A stretch of 64,000 nt of DNA from Saccoglossus kowalevskii (taxonomy: Eukaryota > Hemichordata > Enteropneusta > Harrimaniidae): positions 25,085 through 89,084 of the forward strand of contig NW_003135357.1 in assembly GCF_000003605.2 (NCBI RefSeq), given 5' to 3'. The notes below the pieces were generated by a model. The model worked only from the letters and a program-made list of their open reading frames with translations. It was not told the DNA's origin and searched no databases. How positions within the stretch are numbered: the first letter of the stretch is position 1; the number at the start of each line of letters is the position of its first letter. The position numbers were made by a program, and so were the translations under genes. Shown here one piece after another: positions 25,097 to 37,266 of the stretch.

Positions 25097-28000
25097 TCAG
25101 AGAACTTTTCCAGGATTCATCAGATTTTTATGATCCAAAGCAAATTTAATTTGTTTCATTGCTGCAATTCCTGTTTCCCCAATTTCTTCCACTAAGAGCG
25201 CTTTCTTTCCTAGTCCAATTCCATGTTCACCAGTACAAGTTCCACCGAGTGATATCGCATGCCTAGACAATTAAAATATTAAAATCATAATCCATCCCGT
25301 TACAATATATAATGTACCACCGCTAATACCATGATCGTTCAACATATGGTATGTAATGCATAGAATACTAATTTGACATATACTATATGAACGCCACGAT
25401 AACCAGTCTTAAACAACTGAGGTCAACCAATCAACCATAACCATATCTGTTATCCATTGTGATCAATGTTTTACAGTATGTTTCTGTAATTGATTTCAAA
25501 TATGTAAGAAAGATTGTTTGTCAATTTCCAATCTTGTTTGTGCTTATTTGTGCGAAGTTCGAATGAGTAATTCATACTTGGGAAAAACAAATAATGAAGA
25601 AATGTACACAAGTACGGACCATTGTTTGTACAATAACTGTCAATATGTGAGAAATTTATACATTTTACAAATACATCTATTGATGCAGCACGTCGTTTCT
25701 TATTACATTACGTCACATGTGTGTATTATAAATGTGCTTCTTTTTTTTCGATAATCTTCTAGGCAATACATGTGAAAAAATATTACACTTTACCTTGCTA
25801 TTTTTGTGGCGACCTCCTTCGCTTTCCTGAATTCCTCTTCATCATTTGGATCGATAAGTAAGATGACATGGAAATTCCCATCACCAACATGACCACATAT
25901 AGGGCCTTGATAATAAATGATAAAAATATATTATGCAGGGCCAGGAAAAGGCATACATATTATTCCATAATAATAGGTGATTTTCCGTACAATTGCGAGA
26001 TCTCGCGAGATGCATGAAAGACGCGCGTCGGACGTCTGCCACAAAAAATCGAACGATTTGACTTTAAACTCGAATTTCTTTATTTCGTTGCTTACATCGA
26101 CTGGCCAATTTTCGAATACCCTCACTTAATCGAAATTGTCTATCATCAAATGTGGACAGCACATTATTAAGCATGGAAATATCTCCCAAAATACTTTCGC
26201 GTTTGTCAAATCCCACGCGATGTTTGACGCCACTATGACGCTTTGACCTTTGTTTGTCCTGTTTTTACGTTCGAATTCACGCATAACGCGTGATTCTCGC
26301 AGTGAACGGAAAATGGTCTATTGAGCTAGCTCATTAACTAACACCGCGTAGACATCTGTAAATTAGACTGATTAACCCTTTATAACGAATTACATTGCTA
26401 TAACAATAATAACCGACCCACATCGCCATATTGGAGAGGAGTCAATCATATGTAAAATAGTATGCGAGTCATAGACGAGCACACAATCGAGCTTAGAACA
26501 GTTTTAAAGTAATAACGCTTATTGTTAGCTTGTATTAAGCCCCAAAATCAGACTGGTGCGCCAACCGGTGCGCCTGCGTAAAACGACGATCATAAATAAA
26601 CGTTCAAAGTTGATACATATATACTTGCATGATTTCTCATCACCGAATATAACTTCAAACTTTTATGCATATTCAGGACCAAACACAAAAAAATAATGCT
26701 TAAAATTCATTACTTAAAAAACGTTGACATATTCAACTTATTAATATATACATTTCAGTATGAAACTGTAATCCATCAGCACTTATTTTGTTCTTAATAC
26801 GGCATTCCTACAACGCCCTCTAATGATGAAACGCTTCTGTGATGTCAAAATGACAGAAATAAGTGATGGCAATTTGGCTCAAATCGGCCACTGTTTTTGG
26901 TTACATAATTGTTCTTCCTATTTAATGTAGTAAATCTTACAAAAACCTAATCGTAATTAATGGATGAATGTATGTAAAACAATATCTACGATCGTGTGAC
27001 CTACGTCGAGCGTATTGCACCTTAACAAACGGTCACTTGGAACAAAGGAAAATAACGATTTTGAATGGAGATTACCTATTAATGAAGATTTCTCGATGTC
27101 TTCTCGCGTGGCATCAATTATTTCTGGTAACTTAGATATTGGCACGCATACATCTGTTGGCATACCCTACACAATTGTAAAGATAGACCATTGTTATAAC
27201 CTGTTGTAGTTATAGGTAGCGGATACAACTATCATAGTTATGGTCAATGTGTGAGTAACATCATAGCCTGACATACAAACAATTTATATGACTATGGTAG
27301 ATGTGAGAGACCAGATTGTACAATAAATTGTAATGATTGATCGAGAGAAATGACATCATAACATCACGTGATTTGCTTTCAATAGAATGAAATATGGCAA
27401 TCCATTGACATATGAGCGTGGTCGAGATAGTGACATGGCGGAATTTTATTTAAATTTAAATGTTTAATACATCCAGGATACAGTTGTTATACAAATAAAA
27501 AAACTGATGTCTATGTGGAAATACGCAAGACATGTATTCTTTTTTCAACAAGGCGTGTTTTCCGTACCTTAGAACCGGGTCTCAACGCAAGAGATGCAAA
27601 CCATGCATCGTGTCGTGCGGCCCATAATTTGTTCCTTGACTCTATATCCTTTGCCCATTTAAAATCTGACCCACCATTATCATACACAAGTTCACCTAAA
27701 AATAAAATAAAATTAAATTAAACACACATGCATGTACTATAGAGGTGAGACATATGAGTTTTAATTGATTGTACATGGTACCAGGAAACCGATAAATGAA
27801 TTATTGGGCCACCATTCCCCGTAAAAATCACATGAAAAGGAGACAGTACTGTTAATATAAATAATTGTTATGTGTTATGCAAATGTGAATAATGTTAGTA
27901 TGTCGTAATTCAATTTAACACGGAATGGTTTAATGTCAGTTAATTATTATGAATATCATATCTTTCTAATGTTTCATAGCATCGAAATTAGGAGGACAAC

Positions 28001-31000
28001 ATTAAAAACAATTCAGCAAAACTGCACACATGTGGGCAACCATATTGAATAGCATTGGTAAATATTTTTTTTTCTAAGGTTTCTCTGTTTGAGGGCGTGA
28101 TTACCTGGGTCAAAGGTGAGACTAACATGTGGTCTTTTCTTTACTACTTAGCGGCTATGTACCTGTGGGTTTATTCTGTGTGTATTTGTAATTTCTAATC
28201 TTGGTGTTTTTTTCAGTGATTTGACTAGGTGCAATCCAAATACAGTAGGTGTGACTTGTTTACCTGAGATTTGCAAGAGTTTGAGCAGGCCAACATGTAC
28301 GTTTTTTTTCATGTGGTTGATTACTGGCATGTTGATTTCCCATTTTTGAGCCATGTTTTCAACTTTTTTTATTATTTTCATATCTCCTCATATGTTAACA
28401 TTGTCGTCTACGGAGTGTCAATTAGTGGTCTGAACCCTATACGTATATAGTGCGACACACAGTAGTAATGGTGGAAATATGGAACAATTCCCCTTACCCA
28501 CATCCATGGCTTGTTCTTCGATCATTCTTTCGGTACCATGAAATTCCAAAAATAATGTTGGTGCTACGTTATAATTAAGTTCAGAGTATTTATTGCAAGC
28601 TTCCATCGTGAGACTGTCCATAAATTCTGCAACAAAAAACAAGAATGCCAAAATAAAACAGTACAGTTTCTATAATAAAATAAAACAAAATAATTATTAA
28701 CAAATTATTATTGATATTTTACCTATTCTTGCAATTGGTATCCCACACTGCATCACCTGTGTAACAGTCTCCACAGCAGCATGGACAGATTTAAACGAAC
28801 ACACAGCGGAAACCATCTGTCATTAAAACGAGTATATATACTACACGTTAGGTGGATTTCCAGCCCACGTGCTTGAAGCATTACCGTCGATTAAATATAC
28901 AAATGATATATGAACAGCTCATGTTGAATTCTATATTTCTATATTCTCACTTTTTAATGCCACGTCAGGACAATATCAAACTGACTTTCAATGGCATAGA
29001 TAATTGTGGATAATTTAATTTCACTTAATCTATTTAGGTAACTACCAGTATGAAATGATTGGTGGGTAGCCTCAATTATTATATCACATAATTAAAATAT
29101 CTTATATTAAGTGAAGTGAATGTTTCGCAGTTTTCTCTATACTAGCATTGATAACGTATTAAGACGTTTGTGGTTACGTGTGATACATTTCACGTGAATG
29201 ACGTGCATACATTCCGAGCGCAAATATAACAGAATTACAAAAACTGAGTTGATGTACTATAGTAGCAAGTAGCGTTAAAAGTCCCTCACTTCCTAGCTTT
29301 CATAACACTTCGTATAACACTTACGACACGACATTAAAAAACAAAACATATTGCAGTTGTTGATCTTTGGAAGTCATGTTTATCATGCTGTATAAAATGT
29401 CATTAATATCCTCGGGGGCGGAGCTACGTCACAAGACGTTCCACGTTGCTACGACGCGCACCACTGTACATGCATTTCTATGGGCTCTGTGCGCGCTGCT
29501 GTGGAACGCCGGTCGAGCCGGTGAAAATTCGAGAAAACAACACAAACTCAACTTTGAAGTAATCCTGAACAGCCAAATTTATATATGTTACACACGTAGG
29601 GCTAATCTTGTTACACTGTTCAGAGGAGTCTCAACAATCATCCCAAAGTACCGTTTTCAGCGAGTTTTTGGCCTTTGTTTTCACTGCCGCGGGTTGCCAG
29701 GCGGTGAAAATGCCCGGATGCCCGCCCCCGAGGATATATTGATATACTCACAGCTTCTGGTATTCCGTGGAGTCTGATTGTTGCCATGGTAATGATACCA
29801 AGAGTTCCTTCTGAGCCAACAAATAAATTTGTTAAATTATATCCAGCTGATGTTTTTCTGGAGGAAATGTGAAATGAAATCCTCATTAAGAATGACAACT
29901 TGGGACACATAGGAAACAGTTCATCCGTCTAAGTAAAAAATATGATTAATTCAATATAGAACAGATAGTCGGTAGTATGTTCATATTCCGTATGTTTTAC
30001 GTGTGAAATCAAACTTTATAACATCCAATATTACCTATACACAACACGCAACAATTGAAAGAGACAATTGATTGTCAAATTTTTACAGTCCAAAATGTTG
30101 AAGGAATGGCACGGTTCAAAATCGTGCTGGGGAAATAAACAACAATGACTGATATTACCTCCCCAACATGAATCTTTACCTTTTCATTTGTTACAGTGAC
30201 AATATAATACGATTGTCACGTGATATTGTCCATATTAGGGCATGTTCTGCAATATGGTCTTGTTAAACGTACGTTGTAACAGTAATCTAATTAATAACAC
30301 ACATTCTTGTTTTATTTTATTATATTTTGAGGCAATTAAACTAAATTGTCGACAGATTGATGTCATGTACATTAGCTTAAAATGTTGGTGGGCTAGTTGA
30401 ATCTCATATTTGCTCTGCGAATGGCAGAGGAGAGCTAGTAAGAACTATAAACGATTTTCGGTGAGTTATTATAATAAGTTCATCGTGCAACATTTGACAA
30501 ATGGAAATATAAAATACTGAGTCGCATTGTTTCATGTAACACAAATTATTAAACTGTATACATTGAGTCAAGTCTTTTCACCTCGTCCTTTTTCCTTCTC
30601 CGGCTGTGTTGATTATCGTGCCATCTGCCAACACAACTTGTAAGTTCATGACATTTTCTCTCATGGTACCATAGCGTACAGCATTAGTCCCGGATGCACT
30701 GGTAGCACACATTCCACATATACTAGCATCAGCACCGGGATCTACGGGGAAAAACAATGAAACATTCATGGCTACTGATGTGAGATGTTCTTAAACGCGA
30801 TTCCCTGACGCGTTGGGCAGTTAAATATGAAACGAGATGTAATGATTACGGAAGGAAAGTGAGTTTGCTTCCAATGAGTGCAAATATGGCTGCAGAGCAG
30901 TGAATGTGATAACACCGCAAGATACATATTAAAGCGGGGGAGTCGTCACCTGCGCATGCATCAGATGGCCATAGCGGTTCATTGTTTACAAACAAGCGTC

Positions 31001-34000
31001 TACCCATAAGCCTTTGTGTTTTAGCGTGTGTTGTTATCGTCACATGGGACTCAATTCCAGCGCGTGCGCAGGTGACGACCCTACCGCTTTAATATATCAG
31101 TGGACGAATCCGTCAGTGAAATAAAAAACAATGAAGTGATGTGTACTAGTCTGCTTAGAGAGCGGCTACATTGTTGCACTCATGGGCGTTTCAATGCATT
31201 TCTGCCTTTTGTGTAGATTGACGTCTGACGTCTGGTCATTTTAATTATTTGCATATCTGTCACTGAATATTTTACATATTTGATAATGAACAGTGTCTGG
31301 CAGTTCTCTTCTGAATTCTTAACATATATCCTCAATGATTCCTGGGTAATTTGAGATTAGGAAGAATGAAGCGAAGAATATTTAAATAATAAAAACGCAG
31401 TATTTGTGTTTGTCCCATGAACCGTCACCTCTTTTTTAATGCGACACGGTCGTTCGATATGGGCTCTATTCGATCTATACAATGTTCATTTACACAAACA
31501 TCGCAGCGCGACGAATGATCAGAAGTATTAAGAATTCGATTCCTCTTTACCTATAGGGAACCATAATCCTTGATCTCGAAGGTACTTATTTAGCATCTTT
31601 CGGGTAACACCGGGTTGGACTGTGACATCAAAATCGTCTCTGTTCAATTCAATAATTGCATCCATCTTGGTGACATTAATGCAGACGCTGCCCTGAATTC
31701 AACATGAATCAGGCAATGGAAAATTGTTAGTTAAACTTTCAATAAATCAATCGAATAAATATATATACAGATGTTTTTTTTCGTACCTTAAAAGTCATTC
31801 CAGGATTTGGTAAACAGGGAATATTTTACATTATAGAAATATGTTTCTAATGCATTTACGATTTTAATTTTAAATATAAAATTTAAATGCATTTTTACAC
31901 TACAAAAACTTATTTCAAATACATCTTTAAGCGAGGTAAAAGATAAAAAATACATTTATTAAGATGACCGCTATCAAGTTAGTACACTGTGAAAATTAAC
32001 AACAGCACAATAGAATATGTGCTATGTATATGATAAGATAATGTAAATAACACTTCTCTTACTTCGATTCCATTAACAGCGCCCTCTAAACCAGTGCCAG
32101 TACCGAATGGCACCATGGGAATATCATTTTCATAACATATCTTCATGACTTCACTCACTTCAGTTGTACTTCCAGGCCAGACAACAACATCAGGCAGAAT
32201 ACATCTGGAAATGATGATGCAAATATGAAAAAATAACGATTCAATGTAAATTACATTGAACTTTGGCGTTAGTTGATTATGATGGGTGCTGCAGCAACGC
32301 GGGTGGAATGAGCTTATTCCTATCGAAATACTCGATATCGTCCCTTGTCTTTCCAGGAGGTATCTCTCCCTGAATTGACAGTGTTATACTGTCTTCTGTT
32401 TGTTTTTTCGGAATTGTCAATTTGTTTGTCGGTATTTGATTACTTACGTTGAGTACTGACATTCAATTGTATAATTGATTGAATTTTGTTCAGTTTCTCA
32501 GCACAACATTTTTGAAATACTAAATCTTTTGTAACCCAACTTTTATGCATATATTCTAGTAACTTACAGGAAATTAATGTTCACTAGCATTTACATAGCT
32601 TTTTGTATAATGCTAAATTGTCGTTGTCCTTGACGCTGTAGAAGCATTTGCACATTTGGGCGGATCGTCGGTTATGACCGACAGGCGCTTGTAATATGTT
32701 TCCCAAAATCGCGTGCCTGCAATTACTCGGTGTATATACCGGGTCCGAATACGTGACTGGACGATGATGTATCTCTTGAACATAGTACTCACGTATGATA
32801 TGATTCATCTTTACCATGGTGTTCTCTGACTGATAATGATGTAGATACGTTGGAACTTCCCAATAATGAACGAAATGACTTTATAACCTCGCTTGGTACG
32901 TTTGACGTGTCCTAGAATAAGATAACATACATTGCAATGTATTCTGAAACTGAAATTATCCATTGTTTCGATATTTACATTAATTCACTAGACAAATAAA
33001 TAAAAACGACATACTGCATCCATGATGATATTACATGTTGTCTTTCTGATTATGTGTTCTCCATTGAAGGTAATTATTTTGCTGCATTTGCCTTTTTGCA
33101 GGTTCGCTATTTTCCATGTAAAATAATATAAGACTGATTAATATGACAACGATCAAAAAAAACGCACTAGCAAAATTAAATATTACCAGTTTTCCTAGGT
33201 AGGTATAAATAGCGCAATCAGGCAACACATATTTTTCGCGGATTGCTCATTATTCGAGATGTGCGACTAGACAGAATCACTATTAAACTGCTTGTCAGCC
33301 TGATTTAAATAAGCCACCCACGACTTTATATTTGAATGGGGGAAACGGATAAAGTAAATAATCTACATAAAGACGATTTATAATTATTTGCCCATTTAAG
33401 CTTTCCAGTGCGGACTTTTACGAGCTGTTAAAATTGCTAGTGAGAGTTTTATGAATTTCAGATTTCTGGAGTCAATATGAAGCTATAACGAGACTTACCT
33501 GTTTTGATACTCAAACCGAATACCTAACTGTCCAACCAACCAGAGCTTGTTTGTCAACTGTTCGACCGCTCAAATCATATGTTTATGTTTTTTTTTCTTC
33601 AAATTGATTTTGTTTCTAGTGGACCACCGACAATTAATTCTGGTACAATTAATGATATGATATTCACCGCAACAAGATAAACCTCGCATCCCATCATACC
33701 ATGAACTCACTTTTATTTTCATTACAACGTATTGCTATAGATACCATGATTGTATTTACCGATTGTATTAAATATAATACCAGAAAAACAAAGCTTTACA
33801 AAGTTACCGTCACCAGTAGGAGTGTTTCTGTTTCATTGTACATTTAAGCCTTCAGCCGCTACGGGTTATTAGAGATTTTAAAAACTGGAGAAGTCACCTC
33901 TATAAGCTTTTTATAAATTAGAGGCACATCACGTAAAGGATGTATGTGTACATGACCTTAGGTGCGTCCAAAGTTTACCAGATACTTTAGGGACGACGTC

Positions 34001-35247
34001 AAAAGATCGATGTCGGATAAAAAAATTATTTCCTTTAGTTTGGGGGTGGGGGGTTTTGACCTCAAAAAGTTTCCATCCAACAAAAACGATTTTACTTTTT
34101 AATGAAGTCAAAAAAATCTTGGAGTATTTGTAGTTTTTTTTCTTCTATCCAATCATGGACAGAAATAACCGAAAAGGGAAAAAAAACAGAAAAATGATTT
34201 GGTTTGAGTGTCAATCTGTGCGTCAAATGAGGTGCATTTGTAAAATCTTTTTACACCCACCCGACAACCAACTGCTATGCAATACTACTGTCCGATTATC
34301 AATTTGTATTTAATGGTGAATGTAGTCTGACGCCATGACCGATATTTATCAATTAAGTTTCAGTGGGGGGTAGGCGGGTTTGGAAAAAAACTAAAGGAAT
34401 TAAGTTTTTTATCCGACATCGATCTTTTGACGTCGTCCCTTATAAAACAAGAATTTGTAAAGTATTTATTGCCGTTGTTGTTGTTCAGCGGCATAGATTA
34501 ATACGTGTGGTTGCTTCGAGCTCTACACAGTAAATGATCGGTTGTCTTTTAGTTTCGTGGTACATCTTGCTCTCACTCATCTTATTCGTCGATATTTTTC
34601 GATATAAATTATATAATAAAATAAACATAAGCATATATATAATATAATATAAAACAAATATATATATATTATAATAACAATTGTCGATTATGGGCGCGAT
34701 ATCGCAATGTGGTATTTCGCCTGGCCTATGAGCGTGAGCCACCCTTGACAAGTAGGTTCAGTCATGTTCAGGTCTGAATGGTATAACAGCTTTGATTTCA
34801 GTCGTCATGACAGGCTTAATTAAACTCATATAGAGGCAATCGACTACCGACGACGCGATGGAGCCCAGGATGAAGCAAGCCCGTCGATGACCCCGGAATC
34901 GATGAAGCGCGAAAGAACCCCAGTGTTTTTAGTACGAGTCTGTGGGCTGTACAGCCTCAGAAAAGGTCAAGGTTAACTCTAATAACACTATACCGGAAGT
35001 GAGGTGATAAAAGAATAGCAGCTATAAGTGCCGATAGCGTAGATAAATGTGTGTATGTGTTTCGTTCCAATGATATAACGTACTATTCACTCACCACATG
35101 TAATCGACTATATGGAACACTGAAGCTAGACTTAGACAGCGGTGAAATCAACGACCGTGAAGACTTCAGAAAATGAAGACCTACTCTGAAAGGATAATTC
35201 ATGGCAGCAACTGTTTGGCGTAAAACCGGGCCACATACCCAAACCAT
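25097..35247 (-). CDS. LDHD: Mitochondrial FAD-linked D-lactate dehydrogenase, 12 exons, about 513 aa
   Basis: Exons: 35095-35247, 32793-32911, 32063-32204, 31551-31692, 30582-30741, 29752-29857, 28723-28816, 28498-28626, 27568-27695, 27076-27166, 25794-25905, 25097-25262. All phases match. It oxidises D-lactate to pyruvate, passing electrons to the respiratory chain. FAD-binding motifs: [60 protein letters not shown]-terminal FAD-oxidase domain: [33 protein letters not shown] and [11 protein letters not shown], ending NPGKVL. The first exon has an Arg/Ser/Phe-rich leader without acidic residues, as expected of a mitochondrial presequence. Two in-frame ATGs exist (35247 and 35202, the latter giving 498 aa). 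The human protein is about 507 aa. Introns carry three mobile elements (listed separately). Confidence 0.95.
29410..29733. mobile_element. 324-bp GC-rich MITE with CCTCGGGGGCGG ends
   Basis: The left end CCTCGGGGGCGG and right end CCGCCCCCGAGG are inverted repeats flanked by ATAT on both sides. The interior is much richer in G+C than the surroundings. It sits in an LDHD intron and its edge is 18 bp from the splice donor of exon 29752-29857. The 136-codon plus-strand frame 29367-29777 runs through it and is not a gene. Confidence 0.65.
30929..31092. mobile_element. TTAA-family MITE, copy 5 (in an LDHD intron)
   Basis: TTAA at 30929-30932 and 31089-31092. Left end AAGCGGGGGAGTCGTCACC, right end GGTGACGACCCTACCGCTTT. 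The inside matches copy 4 in reverse orientation. It lies in the LDHD intron between exons 30582-30741 and 31551-31692. Confidence 0.8.
33990..34439. mobile_element. 450-bp Harbinger-like MITE in LDHD intron 1
   Basis: It begins GGGACGACGTCAAAAG and ends CTTTTGACGTCGTCCC. The inverted repeats extend nearly perfectly for about 60 bp (through CCTTTAG). It is flanked by TTA on both sides (33987-33989, 34440-34442). GGG...CCC ends with a 3-bp TWA duplication are the signature of PIF/Harbinger insertion. There is no transposase frame. Confidence 0.8.
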
Positions 35248-35513
35248 AAAGTCATCACGCTTCCAGCTATTTATAATCAATGACCTCTATCAATTAGTGT
35301 CAACATTTACGATACTATCAACATGAGGGCGCATTGCAACAACAATATATTCTAGTACACTTCCGTGTGGGTTGCAAATATACTTACTTTTTCCTATTTT
35401 CGCTACTCTTGGAGGGGTCGACCATTTGTAATTATGAGGAGGTGGCTAACAGATTTGTTCAAAAAATGCAAGCTAAAAAGTAAAAAATGCGTGCAAAGTT
35501 TTTCAGGAACAAA

Positions 35514-36720
35514 CTGGTCCGTGGCTAATGTTTTCTGGAATCTAACATTTTGGTTTTTGACGTAATTTCAATACTAGTAGATGAATTAGCGGTAAGTGGT
35601 TATAATCTAAATCCAAATTTCAATTTCATTGAATCGCGAGCCCAACAACGCGCAAACTACAATGTTACCAGTCAATTCTGTTTTTGACACCCACTTTTCA
35701 ATATTCATATATTATGCTCGTTTCGTATATGACGTCATATTCGAGAGCTGAAACCACGCTAACTGATTCGTGGCCTTGCTTGAAATAAAGATCGCGAATA
35801 TATCAGTGTTCTTGTCAAACAGGGGGCTTCTCACGGCGAGATCAACTGTCGGTTGGCCGCTCAATATCCGAGCATAGTGGAATTTCTCAAAGAAGCGTGG
35901 GACGATTCTGTAATCATCGCTATATACACCCTCTAAAAATTTTGAAGTGGATTGCACTGTAAATGAGGTTGTCTGTGAACAGTTTTATGGCACTAAAACA
36001 TTGCACGATCCAACGCCAACTCCAAAATAATATCACTCAACACTTGTAAGCACTGATTTGTGCGATTTCGAAAAGGGGATAATAATGACAGCGAACAAAG
36101 TTTCAAAAAAATGGTGAGACTGGAATATATAGCCACGTGACGACCAAACGGTTACATGGTTCTGTATTCGTTACTTTTGATGTCCCTCGGGAAAAAAATG
36201 TGAATTGGGCGTCGCCTCCCGAACAATCAAGCTGAAATCTTTGAATTAGCAAAATTTTCTCCTCAAAATGCAGGAAATAGCGTTTCAGAGGGTCTAGATT
36301 TCAAAATGTTTCCGAGGAAGCATGCCCCGGACCCCTTAGTGAATTTCGCGTCGCCGCCTCTGATGAGAACTTAACTGACTGGAAACATTGTTGATTTCAC
36401 TTGCCTTCGACCTATCATTGCCATTGCTGGGTTCTGGCGACCGACTCGATATGCAAATGACCATTAATATATACCCTAGTCCGTCGATAAAATGATCAGT
36501 CTAAAATTGAAAATAGGATTTTGATTTTTGTAGTTCATTTCAAAATCCTATTGTTGAAAATTAAATGTCGCCGCCACAGGCATAACTTCGAAAATCACAG
36601 CTAAACTTTAAATTGCGATTGCTTACCGTTAATTCATCAATAGAAATTACGCCAAAAACCAAAATGTTAGATTCAAGAAAATATTAGAAACTCACTTGGC
36701 CGTCATTAGCCACGGACCAG
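35514..36720. mobile_element. 1.2-kb inverted-repeat element between LDHD and the gene array
   Basis: The left end CTGGTCCGTGGCTAATG is inverted at the right end, CATTAGCCACGGACCAG. The arms stay similar for about 90 bp (shared ATCTAACATTTTGGTTTTT and GATGAATTA-CGGTAAG) with one roughly 25-bp indel. Inside, 36240-36345 (CTCAAAATGCAGGAAAT, CAGAGGGTCTAGATTTC, GCATGCCCCGGACCCC) resembles a dispersed sequence I associate with marine invertebrate genomes, from memory only. An 81-codon minus frame at 35712-35957 lies inside and is not recognised. Confidence 0.6.
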
Positions 36721-37266
36721 GATTATGTAGTCTATCTGATTATTTGTGCCCAAGTGTAGCTATGATGGAAATTTAATTGTAAGTACTAGTACTACGGGTG
36801 TATACATGCACATATATGCTTCATACAATTCTGGCCTGTGTTTCATTGTACAGGTTTATTCATGATTAGATTGGTCGCTGGTTCTAAACAAACCTCTATG
36901 TGTTCTTCTCTATATCCGATTGTTTATTTCCTATATCCAAATAATTTGAGCTAGTGAACTTTGCCCGATATATTTATACATAAGTAACGATTGACCGTAG
37001 ACGTAAATTGCCTTGAGATCTCGTTGAGATCGAGAGAACGATGTGTACCTTTTGTACATCAAACAGTGTCCCATTCCCTTCCGTCCATTACGTTAGATGG
37101 TTCCCTGCTTTATGTAACTATCACATTTGCGACTTTGGTCTGTTTGTGTTAATTAACAGAATCTGAAAAAAAAAGAACTAAATATTTTCGAACATATATT
37201 GCAAAACAATAATTGTCCAATTCTAGATTACTGATCTCTGTCTCCATCAAATATGAGTCCGACTGT

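Noticed and set aside
28148-28381. 77-codon lysine-rich minus frame in an LDHD intron
   Set aside because: The flanking LDHD exons join in phase without it; it may be a transposon relic but shows no motif I can name.
29367-29777. 136-codon plus-strand open frame
   Set aside because: It runs antisense through an LDHD exon and a GC-rich mobile element; the length follows from the high GC content.
33031-33228. Hydrophobic minus-strand frame in LDHD intron 1
   Set aside because: The phase-0 join between exon 35095-35247 and exon 32793-32911 works without it, and LDHD has no membrane segment at that place.
35712-35957. 81-codon minus frame possibly a last exon of array gene 1
   Set aside because: Gene 1 already ends with a stop at 37267 in the same place as its paralogues, and this frame is inside an inverted-repeat element.
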